A stretch of 64,000 bases of DNA from Gymnothorax reevesii (GCA_029721435.1 CM056574.1:71033501-71097500), one strand, 5' to 3'; counted from the stretch's first letter, positions 11,332 through 22,591 are shown. Notes: generated by a model not told the origin, from the letters alone. Numbers and translations: made by a program.

Positions 11332-11698
11332 GGTTGCGCAAGTGTATAGCTTACGAGTAGTTACAGACTATGGTAAAATTATAGCATTATATACCAGCTG
11401 CTATCACCCAGCAGAAACAAGAAACAGATGGTTCCAGATTAATTGATATCAGTAAATTAATTACAAATCCTCTAATTAATTCGATTGTTTTTTATCGTGT
11501 CCCACCACTGTCCCGTCAGGTTCTCGGTTTATATTGTGGTCCAGCACATGCACTGGCCAATTAAGACCTGGAGCGCTGCTATTGCATCAGTGCAACCATC
11601 TGTTCTTTGTTTCCGCTGGGTGATAGCAGCCGGCATATAATGCTATAGCTATACCATAGTCCCTTGTAACTACTCGTAGGCTATACGCTTACACAGCC
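11332..11698. mobile_element. 367-bp PIF/Harbinger-like MITE
   Basis: Terminal inverted repeats of about 95 bp (GGTTGCGCAAGTGTATAGCT... and the complement of GGCTGTGTAAGCGTATAGCC...) are flanked by direct TTA at 11329-11331 and 11699-11701. A 3-bp TWA duplication is the PIF/Harbinger hallmark. The centre is unique and non-coding. Confidence 0.8.
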
Positions 11699-12163
11699 TT
11701 AAGGCCCATTCACACCAAGCATGGATTTTTATAAAAGCTAATTCCATGGGCTTTAATGTAAGCTTGCACACTAAAGAGGAATTTCCAGAAAAAAAAATCC
11801 GCACGGACTTAAGCTTCTGCGAAAATCCGCCTGCGAAGTTGTACTTATGGCCAATGAAATGATTTGTTTTTATTGATGTCTCAGCATTCTAACCTTTTGA
11901 TTAGCTAGATAGCTTATATTGAGTTAACAGTTACATTTAACGTGACAACTTATAGCTATGTGCGCAGTTAGTCTACTTTTTCCTAGTAGTTAGATTTCTA
12001 GCTAATCATTGTGGGGTTTTTTTCAGATTAACATTTTCAGATGTTGAATATTTGGGCACCAAATCACAAAGCTGTACGTCGCTGAGGTGTAAATTATGAT
12101 GAAGCTTCGTCTGGGTTGGACAAGTTAAGTTAATTGAAACCCCAGGTCAGGTACGGTGTACAT

Positions 12164-12367
12164 CAGGGGTCCTCAATCATTCCCAGAAAGGGCCAGTGTG
12201 GGTGCAGGCTTTCATTGCAACCAAGCAGCCACACATCTGATACTACTAATCAACCCCTGGACTCTATGCTAATAAGCTTGATTAGTAGTATCAGGTGTGT
12301 AGCTGCTTGGTCGCAATGAAAGCCTGCACCCACACTGGCCCTGTCTGGGAAAGATTGGAGACCCCTG
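12164..12367. mobile_element. 204-bp hairpin MITE, hAT-like (copy 2)
   Basis: Same family and length as 4139-4342. The flanking 8-bp duplication is GTGTACAT (12156-12163) and GTGTATAT (12368-12375), one mismatch. Confidence 0.9.
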
Positions 12368-12414
12368 GTGTATATTTTAGGACATCCTCAGGTCTCAGAG
12401 TGAGGTATTAGGTG

Positions 12415-12760
12415 TCAGACAAAACGGCATCATTTGTCAAACTAAACGGCCTCATTTGTCAAACCAAGCGGCGTCATTTCTCAGACAAACCTCCGTCAAT
12501 CCAAATGGTCTCAGGATTCAAAATAAATGGCATCAGATGAAACGGCCTCATTTTAAACGGCGTCATCCGAAACGACGTCAGTTTAAGCGGCTTCATCCAA
12601 AACGGCTTCATCCGAAACGCCTTGAGTTTAAGCGGCTTCATCCAAAACGGCTTCTGATTTAACGGCTTCATCCGAAACGGCCTCAGATTAAACGGCTTAA
12701 AAATGAAAGTCATCACACAAAACGGCGTCAAAAAAACGACCTCAGGTCGTAAAACACGAC
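12415..12760 (+). repeat. Minisatellite with 15-bp period
   Basis: Units resemble AACGGCTTCATCCGA and AAGCGGCTTCATCCA and become irregular at both ends (AACGGCCTCATTTGTCA-type units upstream). Because the period is a multiple of three, both strands stay open and encode pentapeptide repeats: KRLHP-like on plus (12456-12662) and a PFRMK-like pattern on minus (12474-12767). There is no other sign of coding, so the frames are taken as by-products. Confidence 0.9.
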
Positions 12761-12804
12761 ATAACATTTTATTTTGAAGGAAACGAAAGTAAACGGTGGC
12801 AACC

Positions 12805-13262
12805 TAGCTACTGTTAGTTTGATTGCTTAGCTACCAAGTGCGCTAGCCTTGTTAGCCAACAGTTTGGTGCAGGAATGTCAATAGAAAATAAATGAATAAA
12901 TAAACATTATTCTGCTATCTCACTCAGCTAGAGTTGAACCGCGAGCATTTGTTTATATACCAAATATAGCTACTCCTTAGCCTTAATTCACTTGCTCAAC
13001 TTGCTAGTTCGCTAGCCTAGCTAGCCCACAGTTTGGTCCATTATACTTAATATCACGTCCAGCGAACTAACGATAGCGAGCTAGCTTGCAAACAGTTATA
13101 TTTGGTATGACATAAATGATAGCAGTTCACCTCTAGCAAAGTGAGATGGTGGAATAACATTTTTTTAAATTCATTTATTTATAATTTACTTCCGTGCACC
13201 AAACTGTAGGCCAGCTAGACTAGCAAACTTGCTAGCTAAACAAGCAAACTAACGTTAGCGAG
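12805..13262. repeat. Long imperfect palindrome, about 460 bp
   Basis: The left arm (TTAGTTTGATTGCTTAGCTA..., CAGTTTGGTGCA..., ATCTCACTCAGCTAGAG...) pairs with the right arm (...CTCTAGCAAAGTGAGAT, TGCACCAAACTG, AAGCAAACTAACG). The centre is near 13035 and rich in GCTAGC. It is probably a MITE of the GCTAGC-rich palindromic type; target duplication not resolved. Confidence 0.75.
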
Positions 13263-13279
13263 CAGTTATATTTGGTATA

Positions 13280-14007
13280 ACGTAATACACGCGAAATGAC
13301 ATCAATATTCGACACTGCGGTCAAGCTATCACCAGTTTGCATAACGGCGATCAAACTATCACCGCTACAAATTTTCTATGCAAATACAGTGTATAGCGCG
13401 GTACTATGGTCACGTAATACAATTGCTGTCAAAAATCGGCTTGTTGAGAGAAATACCGAGGCTTATTCAACGAAAGAATGCGTGTATTTTGTTCAGAAAA
13501 AAATCTTGAACAACTTCCATAATGTGGTTTGAAAATGATTTTTATTTTTTCAATAAAAAGTTGACATTTTGTGCAGATTGAAATCTGAGATTTTGGTGAG
13601 CTGCTGTTAATCCAGATGACAAGCAATTGCATGTAACTGAAATAATGTTTTACTTTAAAGCAAAAGGAAAAAAAGGTAGATGTCACTGTGGCATTAATGT
13701 AGGAATTCCGATTAGAATTGTTCTTTTTAGGTGGACAAAATTCAAGCAGGGACCATAATACTTGTGTAATTCAAAATGTTTGGGGAAATTAGGGGGCCCA
13801 AACCAAACTGCACACGGTGTAGTAAAAGCTTATTGAATAAAGAGAGATTGGATTGGTGAATCAACATGTAAACAGCCATCAAAGTATGCGCGTTGCAATT
13901 GGACACAACTAAATGGGGGCGTGTCTGAGGGCCTGTAACGGTTAAAATTGGAAAGTTTTGCACTTGTATGCAATTCTGCCTGCATTCCAGTACAGGATGT
14001 CTGAATA
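13280..14007. other. No gene seen
   Basis: Short frames at 13296-13532 and 13429-13686 show no recognisable family. The frame 13742-14269 on minus is mostly antisense LTR sequence. Confidence 0.4.
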
Positions 14008-14707
14008 TGAAGATGACCCATCGGTCAATTTTATTGCTGTGATTCTTGTTTTGCTGTTCTCCCTCCCAGCCTGAGGGTGGTGTTCCCATCCTTAGGTTCT
14101 TTCTCTCTTCAGGTGCTGTTGTTCCTCCTCTTCTCAGGGTGGTGCTATCACATTGAAGTTTATCCTGGAGCCGGCTGCTGGTTGGTGGATGGAGATTGGT
14201 GGGGCTGCTATAAAATGGCAGCTGTTTGAGCCGCTCTTCCTCTTCTCTTGGCCCTACTCCCAACTGCATCAGGCATTGCTGTTCTGTGTGTGAGACTGTA
14301 TTTGATTGTGTAATATAGATTATTGTTTAGCAGTCCAGGTAGCTGTAGGGATGAGTACATGGACCTTTAAGGAGATCTGGACGCACAAATCGGGTCAACC
14401 ACATAATCCTCCATGGTCCTAGCGGCGAATGTGATATTGCAGGTCACGTGATGCCATGGGGGCCAAAAAGAAATTTCTCCATAGGGAATAATTGAAAAAG
14501 ACACGCTGATAAATCCGTGAATAATTTTTTTTGACAGCCACAAATTATCGATACCGAAACGGTTTATTTTTCTCTTTTAAATCATTAATGCCTCGTTTCT
14601 GGGCAAAGACAAAATCTTTTATTTATATTCAGGCTATGCGAACACCAACGGGTCCTCACATGTAAGCGCGTTCCCGCTCCTCCGAATTTAGCACTGCAGC
14701 GGATGTG

Positions 14708-16140
14708 AGTGGGTGGAGCAATGGGCTTTCCTTGCCATCTGTCTGTTCAACATTAAAGACGTGAAGTCGGTGAAGTGAGCTGGCAAGTTACGGAGCATAT
14801 GTATTGATCGACAAAAGAAACGCAAGTTAATTAAAGGCAAACCGGAAAATAAGTTTGCGCGTAATTATTGAAAATCAAATTTATTACTGGCGAGTGCGCA
14901 TTTACACTCGTTTTATCAAACTTTTATTTGTTTTGCGGCAACTATGAGTAAGTTACCCAGATAGCAAGCTCCTCCGCTCCGGATTTGCCCCGGCTCTGAG
15001 CCGGATCAGCTGGAGCCAGGGCAGATTCGGAGCGGAGGTGCTTGCTATCTAGGTAACCATAAGAGCACATTAACTAACTAAGTTAGCTAACTTGCGTTTC
15101 TTTTGTTGCTCAGTATATTTTTGCCACTTTAATTGATGAATGGCCGTAATACGTAATAATATGTAACTTAGCACCTTGATTGCTGCACTTCATGCAGCGC
15201 GAGAAAATGTACAGTAAGCTAAGGCCGCTGTTGTGACATCCTAGAACCATGTACGCAGGCAACACTCACCTTACTTTTTCATATTAAAATTAAATGGTTA
15301 AATCCTTAATTGCATTGTGTATTTCCATTACTTTGAAAAGCACCAATTCGCATCACTCTATACTGATGCGTTATGCTTAACGTGTCAGCTGAGTAGCATC
15401 TAACGCAACGTAATGTGCATTCATAGCAGTATATAAATTCATTTCGAACACTGCTTAGCGATCCATTTATCAGACTAACCGTTCTTCGTTGTTGAATTAC
15501 CTACCGACCTTCATACATGATGACGAAACTTTTCGGCAACTTGACTTATGAGATCCAAAATGATAACTATTTTTTGCTCATGATCCATTTGTTCAAGTGG
15601 GTGGAACAATGCGCATTCCTTGCCGTCCGTCTGTGATGAACATTCTATAAGTGGCCAAGTCAATCAAGCGAGCTGGCGTTACGGTGCAAATATTTTATCC
15701 ATTTTATTTTAATTGATGAATGGCCGTAATATAGGACTACTCGATTGCCACACTCCATTATGTAGTGGCGCAAAATGAACAGTAAGCTAAGGCCGCTGTT
15801 GTGATATCCTAGAAGCATGTACGCAGCTAACACTCACCTCACTTTTTCATAGTTCATGGTTATCATTGTAATGAGTTGTTTATTTTCATTACTTTGAATA
15901 ACACCAATTCACAATTATGTATTTTCATGCATCAGCTGTGTAGCATCTAACGTAATGTCCATATGAGTGCATTTATAGCAATACATAAATTCAGTTCGAA
16001 CCATTTATTAACCATTCTTCAGTCTAAAATTAATTACTGACTTTCATACTTGACGACGGAACTTTTCAGCAACGTGACAGATGACATCCAAAATGTTTAT
16101 TTTTTTGTGCATGATCCGAACATCCATGAAAGCACTGAAC
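14708..16140 (+). repeat. Diverged tandem duplication
   Basis: A unit starting near 14708 (GTGAGTGGGTGGAGCAATG) recurs near 15595 (AAGTGGGTGGAACAATG). Shared blocks include AATTGATGAATGGCCGTAAT, AGTAAGCTAAGGCCGCTGTT and CATGTACGCAG. The second unit lacks the segment with the hairpin and is about 540 bp rather than 880 bp. Confidence 0.8.
14957..15052. repeat. Hairpin repeat of about 96 bp
   Basis: AGATAGCAAGC...CCGCTCCG pairs with CGGAGCGGAGG...GCTTGCTATCT. The loop region carries CCGGCTCTGAGCCGG, itself a palindrome. Confidence 0.85.
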
Positions 16141-16941
16141 ATGCATACACAATTTTTGTGGTACAGCCTTTATTAGATCGAAGTTTTGGGTAGGTGGAAA
16201 CGTCAGAATATACTAAATCCGAACATCTAATGTTCGTGAGCAGCATCTGAGATCAACCGGAGTGATGCAGGTAGATTCGACGGTGTGGCTGATTTTCATC
16301 TGAACGAAGATAAATACGAGACCTAATGTCGGATGTAGCTGTCATCATCCATCTGCTCACCCCCACCCACCTGTCATTATTATCACCACCAAGGCATTAT
16401 TTACATGTATATATTAAAAATGTTTTCAAATAGAATTATTTGTGTTTTGTCAGTTTTTGATTTTTTCGCCAGCTCTGCTTAACATTTGAAGATGAATTCA
16501 AGTACTCAAAATCAAAAGGGGTTTAATGCTTAACTTTCGCAGAGCCGGCATTATCATAAAATTAAGTACCACAAATACAATCGATGTTAACTCGTACTTA
16601 GAAATGAAACGTAGAGATGGTATTAAAATTATAATCGAGACAGACTTTATTGGAAAGGGCTTTGGGGGTGGAAAGAAAGGCACGGCCTCTGGTTCGCTGA
16701 CATGCAAAAATTCATGGATGAACGGTTCAGTGCACTCCAAGAGGCTCAAATATCTGGGGAAGGACAGAAAAAAAGGGGGAAAAAGGTAAAAATAACGCAG
16801 TACAACGTCATTTCACGGTAGACCCATTTTATTATACTCCACGGAATGGTTATAAGTTACGTAAGCTAGCTTACCAGAATAGACAAAAGTTTAAAGCTCC
16901 TGACTTTAAAACATATCAGTTTATAAGGTAGGTGAAGTGCG

Positions 16942-17274
16942 TTGTGTGTTCGGTTTGTCTTTAAACCGGAAAAAGATAATGGAATTCGCACGCAGACGAA
17001 CAAGAATTATCTGACTCCGATAATGTGGTTATTCGACGTTGAACTAAAGAGAACACGAGCCTGTAGCGCTTTTCCCAATAGCGTAGTTGCTGAAATTTAT
17101 ACGTACATTCAGTCAGTGGTTCCAACTATGGAAGTTAGCATCTGTGATTTCGGGAAGCGCACCCCTGAGCAATGTCATATTAAAGTTACGCAACAGCAAG
17201 TCAACTATTTTGCCGAGATTTTTGAGTTGAAATCAATAGTAGGCCTATTACTTCCCTGTCAAAGTCGTTTTTAA
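16942..17274 (+). CDS. Unrecognised 110-codon frame
   Basis: Open from ATG to stop with no stretch resembling a known transposase or domain. It lies inside the 3.26-kb insertion, and its length could arise by chance. Nothing upstream suggests a promoter. It is listed only because it is the longest frame of that insertion; coding status is doubtful. Confidence 0.15.
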   Translation: MCVRFVFKPEKDNGIRTQTNKNYLTPIMWLFDVELKRTRACSAFPNSVVAEIYTYIQSVVPTMEVSICDFGKRTPEQCHIKVTQQQVNYFAEIFELKSIVGLLLPCQSRF

Positions 17275-17914
17275 CATTTGTTAATGCATTTGTGTTTTAA
17301 AATAGTATCTCAAACCATAATTAAACCTTTACCGGCGGCTATGTTTTCGTCCATTTCCGGTGAAAAGTGATCGTGAACACGCACCCTAGGTCGGAGTTCC
17401 ACGAGCCCGAGCCGTTGTCATGGACACCTCGGATACCAGCGCGTTCATAAGCCCCACACTACGCATGTGTGAGCAAAAATCACACAGCGCATGTCCGCGT
17501 GGCTCCGGAAGCTTGGCCCCCATGCTGCTTGCTGCGCCACTGAGCAATTTCCATTGAAATGAATGGGCAGCCATTTTCCAATTGTATATCCTGTGAAATA
17601 TAAAACATCCTTGGGTGAGTAGCTCTTTTGTTTAACATCTTTTTCTCCTGTTTATACATATAGGGAGTCAGGTTAGAGACCTGTCTTTTGTTTTCTTTAC
17701 TTCCGAATAGGTAAGTAAAGTTGTTGATGGATTGTTCTGTTTGTTGTTTTGAGCCATGGTCACCCTGAAGTCAAATGCTACCATTTGCTTGTTAAAATAA
17801 ATGATCCTTTGGTTGGACTGCAGTACTTTGGCCTTGGTCGTCCTTGGGAGTGGGGAAAGAGGGGAGCATTTTCTCATGTGCGCTCGGTTCCCCTAGGCTG
17901 GACGTAACATATAG

Positions 17915-17927
17915 TGGGGGCTCATCC
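17915..17927 (+). promoter_or_regulatory. Primer binding site, tRNA-Pro type
   Basis: TGGGGGCTCATCC lies five bases after the LTR end (TAACA, 17909). It differs by one base from the tRNA-Pro-complementary primer site TGGGGGCTCGTCC used by many LTR elements. Confidence 0.75.
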
Positions 17928-18035
17928 TTTTTTTTTTCTATTTCATTGTATTGGGTGAGTTCGATTTGTTCAAGTCTTGTTGGCTCTACTTGTCTGTTTG
18001 GCAGTTTTTTTTTTTGTGGTGGTGGCGACAGTGAA

Positions 18036-18990
18036 TATGGAGTTCAAATTGGAGGATTTTGTGTCTAATCCGACTGAAGAGGAATTAAAAGTGTAAAAAA
18101 GCTGATTTGTTTCTTATTGCCAGTTCGTTTAATGTGCAGGTATCATCTAGCGCAAAGAAAGAGGAGTTACAGGATCTGCTCTATGTCAAGCTGTGTGAAA
18201 GGGGATTGATTGGGGAGCCAGCCCCTACAGTTGCAGCTGAGCCGGGTGATCTGGCTGATGTTCCCGCCCCAATCCAAACACCTCAGTCCCAAACTGGCAT
18301 GAATGCAGAGGAGCTGAGGCTCACCCTGCGGATAAGGGAGGTGGAGGTGAGACAGCGGGAGATGGAGATGCAAACCATGCACCTGAAAGTAAGGGCTCTG
18401 GAGTTGGAGCGGGGAGCCGCTTCAGCTGCCAGTCCTTTACCGGTGCCAACGTCCACTCCCAGTCCCCATGATGGCTTTGATGTGAGCAGGCACATTGCGC
18501 TAGTTCCTCCTTTCAGGGAGTCTGAGGTGGATTCCTATTTTAGTGCATTTGAGCGCGTTGCCAAAGAGTGTGTGGCCTCTTCTCCTCCAGTGCAAGTTAG
18601 TCGGGAAAGCACAGGAAGTGTGCAACTCTCTGTCCATTGAAGACAGTCTCAATTATGACAGAGTCAAAGCCACTGACCTTAGAGCCTATGAATTGGTACC
18701 AGAGGCATACAGACAAAAATTTAGAAATTGTGGAAAAACTGCTAACCAGACATTTGTTGAGTTTGCAAGGGAGAAAACAGCTCTGTTTGATAAATGGTGC
18801 CAAGCTAGCAAAGCAACTTCTTTTGATAACTTGCGGGAGCTCATTCTGCTAGAAGAATTCAAAAACAGACTTCCTGAGATAATTGTAATTTACTTGAATG
18901 AGCCAAAGGTCACATGTCTCAATGATGCTGCTGTACTTGCGGATGAGTTTTTGTTAACGCACGAGTGTTTTTTCTCCCCCAGTGTGTCGT
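18036..18990 (+). pseudogene. gag: gag of Gmr1-like Ty3/gypsy element
   Basis: The frame begins at the first ATG after the primer site (MEFKLEDF). A frameshift lies near 18093, after which the protein continues through an N-terminal region (KKEELQDLL), a charged coiled-coil-like stretch with RIREVEVRQREMEMQ near 18330-18370, and a capsid-like region. A second frameshift near 18580 moves the capsid to another frame, containing AYRQKFRN and FVEFAREKTALFDKW, which resemble the conserved SCAN/retroviral capsid C-terminal motif of such elements. A third shift near 18985 leads into the zinc knuckle. The gene is inactivated by these breaks. Confidence 0.8.
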
Positions 18991-19440
18991 GATTCAGTCC
19001 CCATTGGCCGGAGCCCCAGATCCCCCAAAAATTCACGTCGCAACTCCAACACTGCTTCTGGTGACACTGAGAAACGGGAGTGTTTCTATTGCCATGAGCA
19101 GGGTCACCTTATCGCTGTCTGTCCCACTCTGAAGAGAAAAGAACAATCCAAAAATGTCAAAAAACCAACACCAATTGGTTCCATACACACCCAGCCATCT
19201 CTCCAGGATGTGGTGGATCAGATTGATGAGGATTTCAAACCTTTTGTTACACAAGGTTTTGTTTCTCTTGGGGGTGAGGATAAGGCAGTTCCAATCACCA
19301 TCTTGCGAGATACTGGTGCGAAACAGTCCTTAATATGTGAAGGTGTTCTCCCCTTTTCAGCTCAGTCTTACTGTGGTTCTGACATTGTAGCATGGGGGGT
19401 TAAGCTAAGTGCCGTGCGTGCCCGTTGCATTTCATTCAGT
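18991..19440 (+). pseudogene. Nucleocapsid zinc knuckle and aspartic protease
   Basis: This frame contains a CCHC knuckle, CFYCHEQGHLIAVC (C-x2-C-x4-H-x4-C), near 19080-19121. About 70 residues later comes an aspartic protease active site, LRDTGAKQSLI (DTG), near 19303-19336. A frameshift near 19425 passes the frame to the next segment, which starts with the protease C-terminal half (a GIDLILGNDLAGG motif near 19504, corresponding to the usual ILG-D-A segment). The gene is disrupted. Confidence 0.85.
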
Positions 19441-21382
19441 TAACCTCTGGGATCGTGTCAGGCAGAGTCAAAATCGCTGTGAGACCCCAGTTGCCCATAG
19501 CTGGTATTGATCTGATCCTAGGTAATGATTTAGCCGGTGGAAAAGTTTTTCCATCTCCAGAGGTAATTGAAAACCAAATTGCCGATTTGTGTGTTTCTGA
19601 TTTCGCCGCATCCGGTTTGCCTCATTTGTTCCCTGTGTGTGCTGTAACCCGTGCTCAAGCCCGAAAACTTGGAGACTTAGTGGATCTCAGTGACTCTTTT
19701 ATGACTACTTCTGATCCCACAGGTTCTCTCTCAGATGTTAAAGAGAATGTTGTGGTGGAGCTTCAGCCTGATGTCAACAATCTGACACTTTCAGTAGACA
19801 AAGAGCAGTTGATTAATGCACAGAAAACTGATGACACTTTGTCTCCTTGTTTTTCTCATGTAACAGATCCAAAATGTGATAAGTCTGGTTCTTACTTGGT
19901 AGAGGATGGGGTTCTGATGCGCCGCTGGTCTCCTCGTTCTGGTCCAGCGTATGAGTCTGTGACTGGAGTTGTGGTGCCACAACAGTTTCGGCCCCAGGTG
20001 CTTGGTTTAGCTCACGATCATGGCATGTCCGGTCACTTAGGTATTAGAAAGACCTACTGCCGTATTCATCGCTACTTCTTTTGGCCAGGACTTAAGTCAG
20101 ATGTTGTGAAATTCTGTCACTCATGCCACACCTGTCAGGTCTCAGGTAAGCCAAATCAGGTGATCCCTGTTGCTCCATGAAAGCTAATTCCAGCTGTTGG
20201 AGAGCTGTTTGAGCATGTGATTGTAGACTGTGTGGGCCCTTTGGGAAAAACCAAGTCTGGGAATTAGTATATTCTCACTGTGATGTGTGCTGCAACCCGT
20301 TACCCTGAGGCTGTCCCATTGTGTTCATTAAAAGCTCAGGTCATTGTAAAAGCACTAGTCAGGTTTTTCTCCACCTTTGGCCTTCCAAAGCGTATTCAAA
20401 GTGACCAAGGGTCAAATTTTATGTCTAAAATCTTCGCCCAGGTCATGTCAGAGCTAAATGTGAAACATCATACTTCCAGCGCTTACCATCCCAGAGCCAG
20501 GATGCATTAGAGAGATTCCACCAAACTCTGAAAAGTATGCTTTGCCAGTATTGTACTGAGACAAACCATGAGTGGGATGAGGGATTGCCTTTGTTGTTGT
20601 TAGCTGTGAGGGAGACTGTTCAGGAGTCATTAGGGTTCAGCCCAGCTGATCTGGTGTTTTGCCACACCGTGCGCGGCCCTCTACGCCTGCTACAAGAGAA
20701 ATTTCTCTCCAGTAAAACGAGTTCGAGTGAGAATATTTTGGACCATGTTACTTCCTTCAGGGAGAGACTGCATTATGCTTGTGATTTGGCCCGTGATTCA
20801 CTCTCCATTTCGCAATCCAAAATGAAAATAGACTTTGATAAAAAGTCTGTTGCACGGACCTTCACCCCAGGTGACCGCTTCCTTGTTCTGCTACCTCTAG
20901 TTGGTTCTGGTCTTCAGGCAAAATTTTGCGGCCCATATGTGGTGGACCGTAAGCTCAGTGAAACAGACTATGTAATTCACACCCCTGATCGTAAGAAAAA
21001 AACCCGTGTGTGTCATATTAACATGTTGAAGACGTATGTCGACCGTGAAACGAGTGTCCCACCTCCCGTAGTTGCACCTGTTGCCACGGTGTCCAATGCC
21101 CAGCCCCCATATGATCCCAGGGATGACGAGCTGGATGACAGACGCAGCTCCTTTTCATGTGCACGGCTCAAAAATTCAGAAATCCTGTCAAATTTAGATG
21201 CCCATTTGGCCCACTTGTCTGACTCCGCCAGAACTGATATTAGTATGCTTGTACAAACCTATCCAACCCTCTTTGGTGACATCCCCACTCAAACTAACGT
21301 GTTATGTCACACCATTGATGTGGGTGACCACCCTCCAATAAAACAGCACGCCTACAGAGTTCATCCACAAAACGTGTCATAA
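19425..21382 (+). pseudogene. int: Integrase, located upstream of RT
   Basis: After the end of the protease, a linker leads to an HHCC zinc-binding domain (H-x3-H at HDHGMSGHLG, then CHSCHTC) near 20010-20135. A stop lies at 20178-20180. The catalytic core follows: VDCVGPL carrying the first aspartate near 20226, then SDQGSNF carrying the second aspartate near 20400. A one-base shift lies near 20490, then ALERFHQTL carries the glutamate near 20505. The C-terminal part has the GPY/F motif (KFCGPYVVDRKL) near 20920. RT sequence begins after it, not before. In most Ty3/gypsy elements RT-RNase H precedes integrase; this order is known from Gmr1-like elements of fish and other deuterostomes. Stops and shifts make it inactive. 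Confidence 0.88.
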
Positions 21383-21935
21383 TGCAACGAGGCAACATAT
21401 CTCATTGAAAATGGTTTTGCTGTGCCGAGTAATAGCCCATGGAGCTCTCCTTCGTTACTGGTTTCCAAATCTGACCAAACCCCACGATTCTGTTCTGATT
21501 ATCGCAAGGTAAATGCCATTACTAAAACTGACTCTTTTCCGCTCCCTCGCATGGATGACTGTGTTGACCGGGTGGTTCAGCCAAGTATGTGACAAAATTA
21601 GATCTTTTAAAAGGTTACTGGCAGGTCCCCCTATACCCACGTGCCTCTGAGATCAGTGCATTTGTCACCCCCAGACCATTTTTCCAGTAAACAGTCATGC
21701 CATTCGGTCTGAGAAATGCCCCAGCCACTTTCCAGAGGCTCATGAGCATGGTTCTTTGTGGGGTGAGCAACTGTGAGGTTTACTTAGATGATTTTGTGGC
21801 TTACTCCTCCAACTGGACTGAACATGTGTAAACCCTCTATGAGATTTTTGATCGGTTGTGTAAAGCTTCCCTAACCCTTAATTTGGCAAAATGTGAGTTT
21901 GGGAAGGCTGTTATTACAAACATTTGAGTAAATGT
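21220..21935 (+). pseudogene. Reverse transcriptase, 5' two-thirds only
   Basis: Downstream of integrase, the IDVGDHPPIKQ segment (the lead-in to Ty3/gypsy RT) is followed after a stop at 21380 by SPWSSPSLLVSK, FCSDYRKVNAIT, an MPFGLRNAPATFQRLM block near 21700, and the catalytic VYLDDF box near 21780. The frame breaks several times between 21580 and 21850. The sequence ends near 21935 and runs into a polypurine tract and the 3' LTR, so the thumb and RNase H are deleted. Being last before the LTR is part of the Gmr1-type arrangement. Confidence 0.88.
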
Positions 21936-21944
21936 TTATTCTTA

Positions 21945-21955
21945 GGTGGGGGGGG
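21945..21955 (+). promoter_or_regulatory. Polypurine tract of the gypsy element
   Basis: AGGTGGGGGGGG-type run directly before the 3' LTR start. Confidence 0.7.
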
Positions 21956-22591
21956 TGTTATGACCCATAGGTCAATTTTATTGCTGTGATTCTTGTTTTG
22001 CTGTTCTCCCTCCCTGCCTGAGGGTGGTGTTCCCATCCTTAGGTTCTTTCTCTCTTCAGGTGCTGTTGTTCCTCCTCTTCTCAGGGTGGTGCTATCACAT
22101 TGAAGTTTATCCTGGAGCCGGCTGCTGGTTGGTGGATGGAGATTGGTGGGGCTGCTATAAAATGGTCGCTGTTTGAGCCGCTCTTCCTCTTCTCTTAGCC
22201 CTACTCCCAACTGCATCAGGCATTGCTGTTCTGTGTGAGAGACTGTATTTGATTGTGTAATATAGATCATTGTTTAGCAGTCCAGGTAGCTGTAGGGGTG
22301 AGTAGCTCTTTTGTTTAAGATCTTTTTCTCCTGTTTATACATATAGGGAGTCAAGTTAGAGACCTGTCTTTTGTTTTCTTTACTTTCGAATAGGTTAGTA
22401 AAGTTGTTGATGGATTGTTCTGTTTGTTGTTTTGAGCCATGCTCACCCTGAAGTCAAATACTACCATTTGCTTGTTAAAATATATGATCCTTTGGTTGGA
22501 CTGCAGTACTTTGGCCTTGGTCGTCCTTGGGAGTGGGGAAAGAGGGGAGCATTTTCTCTAGGCGCTCGGTTCCCCTAGGCCTGACATAACA
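21956..22591 (+). repeat. 3' LTR of Gmr1-like element, complete
   Basis: 636 bp from TGTTATGACC to CTGACATAACA, with the short terminal inverted repeat TGTTATG/CATAACA. A TATAAAA box lies near 22155. It matches both pieces of the split 5' LTR. The minus-strand frame 21914-22270 is an antisense shadow. Confidence 0.93.

Larger units (their letters stand above)
14358..17613. mobile_element. 3.26-kb insertion with 8-bp TSD in the LTR
   Basis: It is flanked by GATGAGTA (14350-14357) and GGTGAGTA (17614-17621); the uninterrupted 3' LTR has one GGTGAGTA at this point. The ends are only weakly inverted (CATGGACCTTTA versus CAAGGATGTTTTA read from the right), compatible with a degenerate hAT-type terminus. 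Inside are a hairpin (14957-15052), an internal tandem duplication (14708-16140) and an unrecognised 110-codon frame (16942-17274). No transposase was identified. Confidence 0.75.
14014..17909 (+). repeat. 5' LTR of Gmr1-like gypsy element, split by insertion
   Basis: 14014-14357 and 17622-17909 together match the 3' LTR (21956-22591) end to end, differing at a few percent of sites by eye. A TATAAAA box lies near 14208 (GCTATAAAATGG), matching one in the 3' LTR. The first few LTR bases (TGTT) are altered, and no flanking 5-bp duplication could be recognised at the outer edges. The 3256-bp insertion 14358-17613 separates promoter and transcript, so this copy is dead. Confidence 0.9.

Noticed and set aside
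13742..14269. 175-codon minus-strand frame, repeated at 21914-22270
   Set aside because: Both lie antisense inside the two LTR copies of the gypsy element; the duplication reflects LTR identity, not a gene family.
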